Notes: generated from the letters alone by a model not told the origin. 64,000 nucleotides of DNA from Acidimicrobiales bacterium (GCA_030448105.1 JAUJNP010000004.1:154141-218140); one strand, 5' to 3'. Shown: positions 18,094 through 27,397, numbered from the stretch's first letter. Numbers and translations: made by a program.

Positions 18094-18163
18094 GGCCTCC
18101 GGCCTGCGAGGCGCCCGCCCGGTAGCGAGCGAGGGTGCACGTCGATCGGGTCAGCGGCGTGGG

Positions 18164-18169
18164 TAGGGT
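18164..18169 (+). promoter_or_regulatory. -10 box of dop, leaderless spacing
   Basis: TAGGGT, then 6 bases, then the GTG start of dop at 18176. Confidence 0.6.
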
Positions 18170-18175
18170 GCCGCG

Positions 18176-19684
18176 GTGGCCGTCCCCAAGATCTGCGGGA
18201 TCGAGACCGAGTACGGGATCGTGCTGCGCGGAGCGGGGGAGTCGAACCCGGTCACCGCGTCGAGCCTGCTGATCAACGCCTACGTCTCGGACCTGGCGGT
18301 CACGGCCGCCGCCGCCGCACCGAAGGTGGGGTGGGACTTCGAGGACGAGTCGCCCGGCAACGACGCCCGCGGCTACGCCGCCGAGGGTTCCCTCGCGCCC
18401 GAGGTGGAGACCCACCTGGTCAACGCGGTGCTCACCAACGGCGCCCGCTTCTACGTCGACCACGCCCACCCGGAGCTCTCGACCCCCGAGTGCGCCGACG
18501 CCCTGGCCGTGGTCACCTGGGACCGGGCGGCCGAGCGCATCCTGGCCCAGGCCATGGCCGCTGCCGCCCGTCTCCTGCCCGACGGCCAGGAGATCCTGGT
18601 CCACAAGAACAACTCCGACGGCAAGGGCAACTCCTACGGCTGCCACGAGAACTACCTCATGGACCGGGCCGTGCCCTTCAACCGGATCATCACCCATGCC
18701 ACCGCCCACTTCGTCACCCGCCAGCTCTTCACCGGCGCCGGCAAGGTGGGCAGCGAGGCCAGCGGCGTGTCGATGGCCGAGGTCCCCTACCAGCTCACCC
18801 AGCGGGCCGACTTCTTCGAGGCCGAGGTGGGCCTGGAGACCACCCTCAAGCGGCCGATCGTCAACACCCGCGACGAGCCCCACGCCGACTCCCAGAAGTA
18901 CCGCCGCCTCCACGTGATCGTCGGCGACGCCAATCTCTCGGAGGTGGCCACCTTCCTCAAGGTGGGCACCACCGCCCTGGTGCTGGCCATGGTGGAGGAG
19001 GACTTCCTGCCCCGGGAGTTCGTGTTCCGCGCCCCGGTGCACGCCCTGCGCCAGGTGTCCTACGACGTCGACCTGCGCCGCCCGCTGGAGCTGGTCGACG
19101 GCACCACCGTCACCGCCCTGGAGGTGCAGTGGGAGCTGCTCGACCGGGCCCGGAAGTTCACCGAGGACCGTGGGCTGGAGGTGGTCGGCGCCGAGGTGGG
19201 CGCCGACGTGTTGCGCCGATGGGAGGCGGTGTTGAACGGCCTGGAGTCCGACCCGATGAGCCTCTCCGACCAGCTCGACTGGGTGGCCAAGCTGAGGCTG
19301 CTCGAGGCGTGGCGCGAACGCAACGGCGCCGGCTGGGAGGACCCGCGGGTGGCGGCCCTGGCCCTCCAGTACTGCGACCTGCGGCCCGCCCGCTCGCTCG
19401 CCGCCCGCGTGGGCCTCGAGCGCATCACCGACGACGACGCGGTGACCCGGGCCATGACCGAACCCCCCGAGGACACCCGGGCCTACTTCCGGGGCCGGTG
19501 CCTGGCCAAGTTCGCCCCCTCCATCGTCGCCGCCAACTGGGACTCCATGGTGTTCGACGTCGGCCGCGAGCCGCTGCGGCGGGTGCCGATGATGGAACCG
19601 ATGCGTGGAACCCGGGCCCACGTCGGTACGTTGCTGGACGAATGCAGCACCCCGGCCGAGCTGCTGGACAGACTGGGATCTTGA
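18176..19684 (+). CDS. dop: Deamidase/depupylase of Pup
   Basis: 502 residues of the glutamine-synthetase-like Pup ligase/depupylase family. It begins PKICGIETEYGIVLRG with the catalytic Glu/Tyr segment, followed by a Dop-type insert (residues about 40-65), [25 protein letters not shown] and [13 protein letters not shown]. The N-terminal GIETEYG and the insert distinguish it from PafA. Dop converts the C-terminal Gln of Pup to Glu and removes Pup from substrates. Because the pup gene here ends in Gln, Dop is required before ligation. Confidence 0.96.
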   Translation: MAVPKICGIETEYGIVLRGAGESNPVTASSLLINAYVSDLAVTAAAAAPKVGWDFEDESPGNDARGYAAEGSLAPEVETHLVNAVLTNGARFYVDHAHPELSTPECADALAVVTWDRAAERILAQAMAAAARLLPDGQEILVHKNNSDGKGNSYGCHENYLMDRAVPFNRIITHATAHFVTRQLFTGAGKVGSEASGVSMAEVPYQLTQRADFFEAEVGLETTLKRPIVNTRDEPHADSQKYRRLHVIVGDANLSEVATFLKVGTTALVLAMVEEDFLPREFVFRAPVHALRQVSYDVDLRRPLELVDGTTVTALEVQWELLDRARKFTEDRGLEVVGAEVGADVLRRWEAVLNGLESDPMSLSDQLDWVAKLRLLEAWRERNGAGWEDPRVAALALQYCDLRPARSLAARVGLERITDDDAVTRAMTEPPEDTRAYFRGRCLAKFAPSIVAANWDSMVFDVGREPLRRVPMMEPMRGTRAHVGTLLDECSTPAELLDRLGS

Positions 19685-19705
19685 CCGGACCGGAAGGAGG
19701 TTGCG

Positions 19706-19900
19706 ATGGCTGAACGAGAGCAGAAGCGCAAGGCGACACCCGCTCGGGACACCGAGGACGTGGCCGAGGCGCCCGCCCCCTCCGAGAGCGGCGAGAAGAT
19801 CAAGGCCGAGCTGGACGAGCTCCTCGACGAGATTGACGACGTTCTCGAGCTCAACGCCGAGGAGTTCGTGCGGGGCTACATCCAGAAGGGCGGCCAGTAG
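19706..19900 (+). CDS. pup: Prokaryotic ubiquitin-like protein Pup
   Basis: 64 residues, highly charged and disordered at the N-terminus. The central helix KIKAELDELLDEIDDVLE binds the ARC coiled coil. The C-terminus FVRGYIQKGGQ ends in Gly-Gly-Gln, so it is made in the inactive form and must be deamidated by Dop. AAGGAGG lies 7 bases before the ATG. It sits between dop and prcB in the usual order. Confidence 0.97.
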   Translation: MAEREQKRKATPARDTEDVAEAPAPSESGEKIKAELDELLDEIDDVLELNAEEFVRGYIQKGGQ

Positions 19901-19936
19901 GCCGTCCCCACCGTCGGAGCCGGCGCGGGTGTCCGG

Positions 19937-19942
19937 TAGCCT
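19937..19942 (+). promoter_or_regulatory. -10 box of prcB, leaderless spacing
   Basis: TAGCCT, then 6 bases, then the GTG of prcB at 19949. It would allow the 20S subunits to be made separately from dop-pup. Confidence 0.6.
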
Positions 19943-19948
19943 CCGGCC

Positions 19949-20770
19949 GTGAACCTGCCGCTCTTCTCCCCGGGCGACGATCCCGGCCCCGACTTCGCCG
20001 AGCTGCTCCGCCGCTCGAACCCCGTCGCCCCCGCTCCCACCACCGTGGTGGGCGACGGCCTGCAGGTCACCCATGGCACCACGGTGGTGGCCGTGCGCTA
20101 CGCGGACGGCGTGGTGATGGCCGGTGACCGCCGGGCCACGTCGGGCAACCTCATCAGCCACCGGTCCATCGAGAAGGTGTTCCCCGCCGACCGCTTCTCG
20201 GGCGTGGCCATCGCCGGTGCGGCCGGGCCGGCCATGGAGATGGTGAAGCTGTTCCAGCTCCAGCTCGAGCACTACGAGAAGGTCGAAGGCGCCCATCTGA
20301 GCCTCGAGGGCAAGGCCAACCAGCTCAGCCAGATGGTGCGCAACCACCTCCCGGCGGCGATGCAGGGCTTGGCCGTGGTGCCCTTGTTCGCCGGCTACGA
20401 CATCCGCCGCCAGGTGGGCCGGCTCTTCCAGTACGACGTCACCGGCGGCCGCTACGAGGAGTCCGACTACGCCTCCACCGGCTCCGGCAGCCTGCACGCC
20501 GGCACGGTGGTCAAGCTCGGATATCGGGACGGCCTCGACCGGGGCGCCACCCTGGACCTCGCCCTGTCCGCCCTGTTCCAAGCGGCCGACGAGGACTCCG
20601 CCACCGGCGGCCCCGACGTCCTTCGTGGCATCTACCCGGTGATGGCCACCATCACCGGCGGCGGCTTCGAGCGGGTCCCCGACGACGAGATCGCCGAGCG
20701 CTTCACCGATCTGCTCGACGAGCTCCGGGCCGTGCGTTCCACCACCACCTCCGGCGGCGCCCCGTCATGA
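19949..20770 (+). CDS. prcB: 20S proteasome beta subunit
   Basis: 273 residues. A 43-residue propeptide ends at HG; the mature chain begins with the nucleophile T44 in TTVVAVRYADGVVMAGDRRAT. The catalytic Asp and Lys of the family lie in GVVMAGDRRAT and IEKVF. GSGSLHAGTVVK follows in the core. It assembles with PrcA into a 28-mer and provides all peptidase activity. PrcA starts 10 bases downstream after GAGGAGCG. Confidence 0.96.
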   Translation: MNLPLFSPGDDPGPDFAELLRRSNPVAPAPTTVVGDGLQVTHGTTVVAVRYADGVVMAGDRRATSGNLISHRSIEKVFPADRFSGVAIAGAAGPAMEMVKLFQLQLEHYEKVEGAHLSLEGKANQLSQMVRNHLPAAMQGLAVVPLFAGYDIRRQVGRLFQYDVTGGRYEESDYASTGSGSLHAGTVVKLGYRDGLDRGATLDLALSALFQAADEDSATGGPDVLRGIYPVMATITGGGFERVPDDEIAERFTDLLDELRAVRSTTTSGGAPS

Positions 20771-20780
20771 GGAGCGCGGC

Positions 20781-21590
20781 ATGAGTATGCCCTTCTACGT
20801 GGCGCCCGAGCAGGTGATGAAGGATCGGGCCGACTACGCCCGCAAGGGCATCGCCCGGGGCCGCAGCCTGGTGGGGCTGACCGCGGCCGACGGCATCCTC
20901 ATCTGCGCCGAGAACCCCTCCAGCACCTTGCGCAAGGTGAGCGAGATCTACGACCGCATCGCCTTCGCCGGCGTCGGTCGCTACAACGAGTTCGACCAGC
21001 TCCGCATCGCCGGCGTGCGCCACGCCGACCTGAAGGGCTTCTCGTTCAGCCGTGAGGACGTCGACTCGCGGGGCCTGGCCAACCAGTACGCCCAGATCCT
21101 CGGCCAGATCTTCACCCACGAGATGAAGCCGATGGAGGTGGAGATCCTCGTGGCCGAGGTGGGCGTCACCGCCGAGCGCGATCAGCTGTACCACATCCTC
21201 TACGACGGCACCGTCGTGGACGAGTCGTCGTTCAGCGTCCTCGGGGGCGACGCTGAGGCCATCGCCGAGCGGGTCCGGGGGGCGTGGGCGCCCGACGCCG
21301 ACCTGGCCACGTCCCTCACCACCGCCGTCGAGGCGCTGGCCGGCCCGGACCGCCGGCTCGGCCCGGGCGACCTGGAGGTGGCCCTGCTGGCGCGGGGCGA
21401 CGGGCGACGCACCTTCCGCCGCCTCGAGGACGACGAGGTGGCGGCCATGGTCGGATCGGGCGACGCCCCCGAGCCGGTGGAGGAGGCGACGGTGGCACCG
21501 GAGGACGACCCCGTCCCCGGCGATGGCGACGCCACCGGCCAGACGCCCCCGGTGCCCCCCGGCGCCGGCGACGAGCCTCCCGCCCGCTGA
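20781..21590 (+). CDS. prcA: 20S proteasome alpha subunit
   Basis: 269 residues. The N-terminal MPFYVAPEQVMKDRADYARKG is the alpha-type gate and H0 helix, and no N-terminal Thr nucleophile exists. The remaining core has VSEIYDRIAFAGVGRYNEF. A C-terminal tail of about 45 residues is acidic and Pro-rich. Alpha rings close the 20S chamber and bind the ARC C-terminus. GAGGAGCG precedes the ATG. Confidence 0.96.
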   Translation: MSMPFYVAPEQVMKDRADYARKGIARGRSLVGLTAADGILICAENPSSTLRKVSEIYDRIAFAGVGRYNEFDQLRIAGVRHADLKGFSFSREDVDSRGLANQYAQILGQIFTHEMKPMEVEILVAEVGVTAERDQLYHILYDGTVVDESSFSVLGGDAEAIAERVRGAWAPDADLATSLTTAVEALAGPDRRLGPGDLEVALLARGDGRRTFRRLEDDEVAAMVGSGDAPEPVEEATVAPEDDPVPGDGDATGQTPPVPPGAGDEPPAR

Positions 21591-21638
21591 CCAGCTCGGC
21601 CGATGGCGGTCCCTCCGCCGAACCGGTGCGCCAGCCCG

Positions 21639-21644
21639 TAGGGT
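21639..21644 (+). promoter_or_regulatory. -10 box of pafA, leaderless spacing
   Basis: TAGGGT, then 6 bases, then the GTG of pafA at 21651. Confidence 0.6.
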
Positions 21645-21650
21645 CCGGGT

Positions 21651-23009
21651 GTGGAGCGTCGGATCTTCGGGCTCGAGAACGAGTACGGGGTCACGTGCAC
21701 CCTGCGCGGCCAACGCCGGCTGAGCCCGGACGAGGTGGCCCGCTACCTGTTCCGGCGGGTGGTGTCCTGGGGGCGCAGCAGCAACGTCTTCCTCGCCAAC
21801 GGCGCCCGGCTGTACCTCGACGTCGGTTCCCACCCCGAGTACGCCACCCCCGAGTGCGACTCGGTGCACGACCTGGTCGTGCACGACAAGGCAGGTGAGC
21901 GCATCCTCGAACAGCTCCTGGCCAGCGCCGAGCAGCGCCTCCGGGAGGAGGGCATCCGGGGCGTCATCTACCTCTTCAAGAACAACACCGACTCCGCGGG
22001 CAACTCCTACGGCTGCCACGAGAACTACCTCACCAGCCGGCGCGACGAGTTCGGGCACTACGCCGAGGTGCTGATCCCGTTCTTCGTGTCCCGCCAGATC
22101 TACGCCGGGGCCGGCAAGGTGATGCAGACGGCCCGCGGCGCCATGTTCTCGATCAGCCAACGGGCCGAGCACATCTGGGAGGGCGTCTCCAGCGCCACCA
22201 CGCGGAGCCGGCCCATCATCAACACCCGCGACGAGCCCCATGCCGACGCCGAGCGCTACCGGCGCCTGCACGTCATCGTGGGCGACTCGAACATGAGCGA
22301 GTACTCCACCTTCCTCAAGGTGGGCACCACCAGCATCATGCTGAGGATGCTCGAGGAGCCGAACGTGGTGCTCCGGGACATGACGCTGGAGAACCCGATC
22401 CGGGCCATCCGCGAGATCAGCCACGACCCCACCTGCACCCGACGGGTGCGCCTGGCCAACGGCCGGGAGGCCAGCGCCCTCGAGATCCAGGCCGAGTACC
22501 TCAACCGGGCCCAGCGCTACGCCGCCAGCCGGGGCCTCTCCCCGCTCGAGCAGAAGGCGCTCGACATGTGGGAGCACTGCCTCACCGGCATCGAGAAGGA
22601 CCCCCTCAGCCTCGACCGCGAGTGCGACTGGGTCATCAAGCACAACCTGATCGAGGCCTACCGGTCTCGCCACGAGCTGCCCCTCAGCCACCCCAAGGTG
22701 GCGCTCATGGACCTCCAGTACCACGACGTCAACCGCAGCCGCGGGCTGTTCTACCGGATGCAGGGTCGGGGCCTGGTCGACCGCACCTGCACCGATGCCG
22801 AGATCGACACCGCAGTGGAGACGCCTCCTCAGACCACCCGGGCCCGGCTGCGGGGCGAGTTCATCCGCCGGGCCAAGGAGCGCCGTCGCGACTACACGGT
22901 GGACTGGGTGCACCTCAAGCTCAACGACCAGGCCCAGCGCACCGTCCTGTGCAAGGACCCGTTCAAGTCTCGGGACGAACGGGTCGAGAAGCTGATCGCC
23001 TCACTCTGA
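21651..23009 (+). CDS. pafA: Pup-protein ligase
   Basis: 452 residues of the Pup ligase family. It starts [15 protein letters not shown] with the nucleotide/metal Glu motif ENEYG, followed by [17 protein letters not shown] with the catalytic Asp, [18 protein letters not shown] and [10 protein letters not shown]. It lacks the Dop-type insert. It forms the isopeptide bond between the C-terminal Glu of Pup and a substrate lysine. Length equals mycobacterial PafA. The following methyltransferase gene starts 7 bases downstream. Confidence 0.97.
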   Translation: MERRIFGLENEYGVTCTLRGQRRLSPDEVARYLFRRVVSWGRSSNVFLANGARLYLDVGSHPEYATPECDSVHDLVVHDKAGERILEQLLASAEQRLREEGIRGVIYLFKNNTDSAGNSYGCHENYLTSRRDEFGHYAEVLIPFFVSRQIYAGAGKVMQTARGAMFSISQRAEHIWEGVSSATTRSRPIINTRDEPHADAERYRRLHVIVGDSNMSEYSTFLKVGTTSIMLRMLEEPNVVLRDMTLENPIRAIREISHDPTCTRRVRLANGREASALEIQAEYLNRAQRYAASRGLSPLEQKALDMWEHCLTGIEKDPLSLDRECDWVIKHNLIEAYRSRHELPLSHPKVALMDLQYHDVNRSRGLFYRMQGRGLVDRTCTDAEIDTAVETPPQTTRARLRGEFIRRAKERRRDYTVDWVHLKLNDQAQRTVLCKDPFKSRDERVEKLIASL

Positions 23010-23016
23010 GCCCGCG

Positions 23017-23706
23017 ATGACCGCGGTGGAGCCCGACTACGACGAGGATCCGGAGCGCTTCCGCTCCGCTCGTCGCGCCGTGCACCGCTACGGCACGGCC
23101 GGCGACGTGCATCCGGCGGTGGCGGCTCGGCTGGCGGTGGAGGGCCTGGCCCCGGTGCTCGACGTGGGCTGTGGCGACGGGGCCCTCCTCGACGCCGGCC
23201 CTCCGCCCGGCTGGCTCGGTGTCGACCGCTCGAGTGCCCTGCTCGCCTCGGTCACCGCACCGGTCGTGCAGGCCGACGCGGCTGCCCTGCCCTTCGCCGA
23301 AGGGTCGGTGGGAGCAGTGTGCGCGCTGTGGATGCTCTACCACCTCGACCACCCGGCCGCCGCCGTCGGCGAGGCGCACAGGGTGCTACGACCGGGCGGC
23401 CTGTTCGCGGCCTGCACGAGTAGCCGCAACAACGACCCTGAGCTGGCTCCCTTCGTCGGCGCGGTGGCGCCCTCCACCTTCGACGCCGAGGAGGCGGCCG
23501 CCGTGGTGGCCGCCGTCTTCGGCGCGGTGGAGGTCGAGCGCTGGGACGGCGTCTTCGTGCGCCTGCCCGACCGCCCGGCGGTGGAGGACTACCTGCTCGG
23601 TCGGGGCGCCAGCGTCGAGGGCGCGGCCGATGTGGCCGCCGCGGTCACGGTGCCGCTCGAGCTGACCAAGCGGGGTGTGCTGGTCTGGGGCCGGCGCGCC
23701 GGCTAA
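23017..23706 (+). CDS. Class I SAM-dependent methyltransferase
   Basis: 229 residues with a methyltransferase-11 fold: motif I VLDVGCGDGALLDAG (residues about 48-62), acidic loop VDRSSALL, and LWMLYHLDHPAAAVGEAHRVLRPGG, the post-motif helix of UbiE/BioC-type enzymes. The substrate is not evident. It lies inside the proteasome gene run between pafA and the DUF3866 gene and overlaps the latter by one base, so it is co-expressed with them; whether it modifies a proteasome component is unknown. Confidence 0.85.
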   Translation: MTAVEPDYDEDPERFRSARRAVHRYGTAGDVHPAVAARLAVEGLAPVLDVGCGDGALLDAGPPPGWLGVDRSSALLASVTAPVVQADAAALPFAEGSVGAVCALWMLYHLDHPAAAVGEAHRVLRPGGLFAACTSSRNNDPELAPFVGAVAPSTFDAEEAAAVVAAVFGAVEVERWDGVFVRLPDRPAVEDYLLGRGASVEGAADVAAAVTVPLELTKRGVLVWGRRAG

Positions 23707-24722
23707 TGCCATCGTTCCGGCGGGCGACCGTCACCGCCATCCTCGCCGAGCGGCCGGGGCTGCAGCGGGTGGCGCTCGGCGGGGAGCGGGCCTACTCCCT
23801 CACCGACCTGACGGGGCCGGTGGCAGTGGGCGACGACGTCATCCTCAACACCACCGCGGTCGATCTCGGGCTGGGCACCGGCGGCTGGCACGTCGTGCAC
23901 TGGAACCTTGCACGCGACGGGTGGTCCCAGCCGGGGCCGGGCCACATCATGAAGCTGCGCTACACCAGCCTCCAGGTCGACACGGGGGCGGCGGAGGAGC
24001 AGCACCCCGACCTCCCCGGTGACCTCGGCGGGACTCCGGTGGTGGCCTGCAGCCTGCACAGCCAGGTGCCGGGCGTGGCCGTGGCCGTGAAGGATCTCCG
24101 CCCCGCCAGCCGGGTGAGCTACGTGATGACCGACGGCGCCGCCCTGCCGATGGTGCTCTCGGACCTGGTGGTGGCCATGGTCGAGTCCGGCCTGATCGAT
24201 GGCACCGTCACCGCCGGCCACGCCTTCGGTGGCCAGTTGGAGGCGGTGAACGTGGCCTCGGCGCTGAACCTGGCCGTCCACGCCCAGCAGGCGGACGTGG
24301 TCGTGGTGGCCATGGGCCCGGGGGTGGTCGGCACCGGCACCCCCCTCGGCACGACCGCCCTGGAGGTGGCGGGCATCCTCGACGCCACCGCCTGGCTGGG
24401 CGGCCGGCCCGTGGCCTGCCTGAGGGTGGGGGAGGGCGACGCCCGGGAGCGCCATCGGGGCGTCAGCCACCACACCCGCACCGCGCTCGGAGCGACCCGC
24501 TCGGAGGTGACGGTGGCCGCCCCCGCCGGGTTGGACCTCCCCGCCGGGCCCTGGGACCGCCACCGGGTGGTGGCGGTGGATCCGCCTGACGTGGCCGCGC
24601 TGCTGGCGGCCCGGGACCTCCGGGTGACCACCATGGGCCGCGGGCCGGAGGAGGAACCGGGGTTCTTCGCCGCGTGCGGCGCGGCCGGCGCTGTCGCCGC
24701 CGAGATGCTGGGCCCGTCGTGA
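23706..24722 (+). CDS. DUF3866 family protein
   Basis: 338 residues, cytoplasmic. Motifs VALGGERAYSLTDLTG, VVHWNLARDG and GPGHIMKLRYTSLQVDTGA, then VVVAMGPGVVGTGTPLGTTALE, match the actinobacterial DUF3866 family, commonly located beside pafA/pafB. No catalytic residues are known. Its stop overlaps a GTG (GTGA at 24719) that could start pafB. Confidence 0.85.
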   Translation: MPSFRRATVTAILAERPGLQRVALGGERAYSLTDLTGPVAVGDDVILNTTAVDLGLGTGGWHVVHWNLARDGWSQPGPGHIMKLRYTSLQVDTGAAEEQHPDLPGDLGGTPVVACSLHSQVPGVAVAVKDLRPASRVSYVMTDGAALPMVLSDLVVAMVESGLIDGTVTAGHAFGGQLEAVNVASALNLAVHAQQADVVVVAMGPGVVGTGTPLGTTALEVAGILDATAWLGGRPVACLRVGEGDARERHRGVSHHTRTALGATRSEVTVAAPAGLDLPAGPWDRHRVVAVDPPDVAALLAARDLRVTTMGRGPEEEPGFFAACGAAGAVAAEMLGPS

Positions 24723-24744
24723 CGGCGCCGGCGGCGCCGACCGG

Positions 24745-24750
24745 TAGCTT
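24745..24750 (+). promoter_or_regulatory. Internal -10 box of pafB
   Basis: TAGCTT, then 7 bases, then a GTG at 24758 in the pafB frame. It would give a leaderless pafB message independent of the upstream genes. Confidence 0.5.
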
Positions 24751-24757
24751 GCGGGCG

Positions 24758-25714
24758 GTGGCCAGCCGGATCGAGCGCCTCCTCAACCTGCTGAACGTGC
24801 TCATCGGCGCCGAGCGGCCGGTCAGCGCGGCACGGATCCGGGCGATGGTGCCCGGCTATCCCGCCGAGCAGGCGAGCTTCCATCGTCAGTTCGAGCGGGA
24901 CAAGGCCGAGCTGCGGGACATGGGCCTGCCGCTGGCCGCCGAGACCGTGCCGGGCACCTACCCCGAGGAGGTCGGCTACCGAATCCCGAGGGAGGAGGCC
25001 TACCTTCGCGACCCCGGCCTGGAGCCCGAGGAGCTGGCCGCCCTGCACCTGGCCGCTTCGGCCATTCGCCTGGAGGGGATCGAGGGCAGCGGAGGGCTCT
25101 GGAAGCTGGGCGGCGCGCCGGAGGGCCCCGACGGCGCCGGTGCCGCTGCCGCTCGGAACGGCGCCGCCGGGGTGGCCGACCTCCCCGCCGATGATCGGCT
25201 GGTGACCCTGTTCCGGGCGGTGGCCCAGCGGCGCCAGATGCGCTTCACCTACGGGGAGGTGCCCCGCCGACTCGACCCGTACCGGCTCGACTGCGCACGC
25301 GGCCGCTGGTACGTCACCGGTCACGACCACACCCGCAACGCCACCCGCCACTTCCGCCTCGACCGGGTGGACGGGGCGGTCGAGGTGGGCGAGGTCGGCG
25401 CCTTCGAACGCCCGGCCGCCCGGGTGCCCGGGGTCCGCATGGAGCCATGGCGGTTCGCCAGCACCGAGCCGGTGACGGCCCGGGTGCTGATCGACGCCGA
25501 TCACGTGCCCACCGCCACCCAGGTGGCCCCCAGTGCCACCGTCGTGGAGGAGCGGGCGGACGGCGCGGTGGTGCTGGAGCTGGAGGTGAGCGACCTCGAC
25601 GGGTTCCGCTCCTTCGTCCTCGGCTTCCTCGAGCACGCCGAGGTGCTCGACCCCCCCGAGCTGCGCGACGAAGTGGTGGGGTGGCTGACCAGCGTGGCCG
25701 AGGCCGGCCCGTGA
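24758..25714 (+). CDS. pafB: WYL-domain transcriptional regulator PafB
   Basis: 318 residues from GTG 24758. The N-terminal winged helix (ASRIERLLNLLNVLIGAERPVSAARIRAMV) matches PafB closely, which is why this start is preferred; an upstream in-frame GTG at 24719, overlapping the DUF3866 stop, would add 13 poorly conserved residues. The WYL domain carries MRFTYGEVPRRLDPYRL and GRWYVTGHDH, and a WCX region ends the protein. With PafC it forms the mycobacterial DNA-damage activator of many LexA-independent genes. The Pup genes are linked by position, not biochemistry. The stop overlaps pafC (GTGA). Confidence 0.93.
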   Translation: MASRIERLLNLLNVLIGAERPVSAARIRAMVPGYPAEQASFHRQFERDKAELRDMGLPLAAETVPGTYPEEVGYRIPREEAYLRDPGLEPEELAALHLAASAIRLEGIEGSGGLWKLGGAPEGPDGAGAAAARNGAAGVADLPADDRLVTLFRAVAQRRQMRFTYGEVPRRLDPYRLDCARGRWYVTGHDHTRNATRHFRLDRVDGAVEVGEVGAFERPAARVPGVRMEPWRFASTEPVTARVLIDADHVPTATQVAPSATVVEERADGAVVLELEVSDLDGFRSFVLGFLEHAEVLDPPELRDEVVGWLTSVAEAGP

Positions 25715-26661
25715 AGGACCGGATCACCACCGCCGACAAGCTCCAGCGGCTCATCTCCATCGTGTCGTGGATCGCGGAGCGCGACGGCCCCACCATCGCC
25801 GAGGTGGGCAGCCGGTTCGGCATCGCCGAGCCGGAGCTCATCCAGCAGCTCGACATGGCCAGCATGGTGGGGGCCGAGTCGCCCGAGTACGGCGACATGC
25901 CCATCGAGGTCACCTACGAGGACGGGCGGGTGTGGGTGTTCCTGTTCGCCTTCCACCGCCCCCTGCCGCTCACCGCCGAGCAGGCGCTGGCCCTGGTGGC
26001 GGCGGGGGCCGGTCTGCAGGGCGTCCAGGGCAGCGACCCCGAAGAGCCGCTGGCCCGGGCGCTGGTCAAGCTGGCCGCGGTGCTGGGCGTCGACCCGACC
26101 GAGGCGCTCGAGGTCGACCTAGGGGTGGCCGACACGGCGGTGCTGGGCGAGCTGCGGGCGGCGGCGACCGAGCACCGGCGCGTCGAGCTGGACTACTGGT
26201 CGGCGGGGCGCGACCACCGCACGTCCCGCCAGGTGGAGCCGTGGCGGGTGTTCAACGACGCAGGGGCCTGGTACCTGCAGGCCAACTGCCACCTCGCCGG
26301 AGGCGAACGGGTCTTCCGGGTGGACCGCGTCCGGGGCGTGCAGCGCCTGGCTGAGACCTTCGTGCCGCCCACGCCCCTGCCCGAGGCGTCCTCCTACCGG
26401 GCCGGTGCCGGCGATCCCCGGGTGGTGCTCGAGCTCGAGCCCGAGGCCCGGTGGGTGGCGCAGTCGTTCCCGGTGGACGAGGTGGTCGACCTCGGTGGCG
26501 GTCGACTGCGGGTGACGATGCCGGCGGCGGCCCCGGCCTGGCTGGCCCGGGTGCTGCTCCGGCTCGGCCCTCACGCCCGCCCGGTCCACGTGGACGAGCG
26601 CTCGGGTGGGCCCGGCGTGGCGGCCGACGCGGCGGCTCGGATCCTGGCGCGGTACCGGTAG
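25711..26661 (+). CDS. pafC: WYL-domain transcriptional regulator PafC
   Basis: 316 residues. An N-terminal winged-helix (DRITTADKLQRLISIVSWIAERDGP), then the WYL domain with ELDYWSAGRDHRTSRQVEPWRVF and AWYLQANCHLAGGERVFRVDR, and a C-terminal WCX domain. In mycobacteria PafB and PafC form a heterodimer activated during DNA damage, probably by single-stranded DNA. GTG overlaps the pafB stop as GTGA, favouring equal synthesis. An intergenic 55 bases separates it from lepB. Confidence 0.93.
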   Translation: MKDRITTADKLQRLISIVSWIAERDGPTIAEVGSRFGIAEPELIQQLDMASMVGAESPEYGDMPIEVTYEDGRVWVFLFAFHRPLPLTAEQALALVAAGAGLQGVQGSDPEEPLARALVKLAAVLGVDPTEALEVDLGVADTAVLGELRAAATEHRRVELDYWSAGRDHRTSRQVEPWRVFNDAGAWYLQANCHLAGGERVFRVDRVRGVQRLAETFVPPTPLPEASSYRAGAGDPRVVLELEPEARWVAQSFPVDEVVDLGGGRLRVTMPAAAPAWLARVLLRLGPHARPVHVDERSGGPGVAADAAARILARYR

Positions 26662-26702
26662 CCGCGCCTGGCCGGCGGCGATGGTTCGAGAAGGACAACC
26701 GC

Positions 26703-26708
26703 TAGCGT
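26703..26708 (+). promoter_or_regulatory. -10 box of lepB
   Basis: TAGCGT, then 8 bases, then the GTG at 26717. Confidence 0.5.
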
Positions 26709-26716
26709 CGTCGTCC

Positions 26717-27397
26717 GTGGCCGACACCAGGGTGGAGCCCGAGGACGAGGGCACCGCCCCAGAGGTTCCCACCGCGCCGGCGGAGACGGCCGCGGGCCCC
26801 ACCGACGCCGATGCCCACACCGATGCCAAGGCCACGCGGCCGTCGGTGCTGCGGTCGGTCGTCGAGTGGCTCCTGGTGCTGGGGGGAGCGCTGCTGGTGG
26901 CCCTGGTGATCCGCACCTTCCTCTTCGCCACGTTCTGGATCCCTTCGGCCTCCATGCACCCGACGCTGCTGGAGAAGGACCGGGTGATCGTGAACAAGCT
27001 CAGCTACAAGGTCCACGAGGTCCACCGCGGCGACGTGGTGGTCTTCTCCAAACCGCCCGGCGAAGCCGACATCACCGAGGACGGCCGCCAGGTCAAGGAC
27101 CTCATCAAGCGGGTGGTGGGCCTGCCCGGTGAGACCGTCACCCTTCGCGACGGCAAGGTGCTCGTCGACGGCAAGGTGCTGCCGGAGCCCTACCTGCCAC
27201 GGGGCACTCGCACCGAGCCCATCTGCGACCTGCAGACCACCTTCGAGGTGCCCGAGGGGTCGGTGTTCGTGATGGGGGACAACCGGGCCAACTCCAAGGA
27301 CGCCCGCTGCTTCCGCGAACATTCCATCCGCACCTCCTCCATCGTGGGACGCGCCTTTGTGCGCATCTGGCCCTTCTCCCGTGTAGACGGCATCTGA
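26717..27397 (+). CDS. lepB: Signal peptidase I
   Basis: 226 residues. A 45-residue acidic, Ala-rich cytoplasmic tail precedes one membrane span (VEWLLVLGGALLVALVI). The catalytic Ser is S79 in PSASMHPTLL and the general-base Lys is K131 in KRVVGLPGE. Box E is present as GDNRANSKDAR. It cleaves Sec and Tat signal peptides outside the membrane, fitting the nearby tat genes. GTG 26717 was preferred because of the -10 box just upstream. Confidence 0.95.
   Translation: MADTRVEPEDEGTAPEVPTAPAETAAGPTDADAHTDAKATRPSVLRSVVEWLLVLGGALLVALVIRTFLFATFWIPSASMHPTLLEKDRVIVNKLSYKVHEVHRGDVVVFSKPPGEADITEDGRQVKDLIKRVVGLPGETVTLRDGKVLVDGKVLPEPYLPRGTRTEPICDLQTTFEVPEGSVFVMGDNRANSKDARCFREHSIRTSSIVGRAFVRIWPFSRVDGI

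Noticed and set aside
17897-20581. 894-codon open frame on the minus strand across dop, pup and prcB
   Set aside because: It is opposite well-recognised genes, its translation is low-complexity Gly/Val/His-rich text, and such long empty frames are expected at this G+C content.
20703-22913. 736-codon minus-strand frame opposite prcA and pafA
   Set aside because: Shadow of two clear genes with the same compositional bias and no protein family features.
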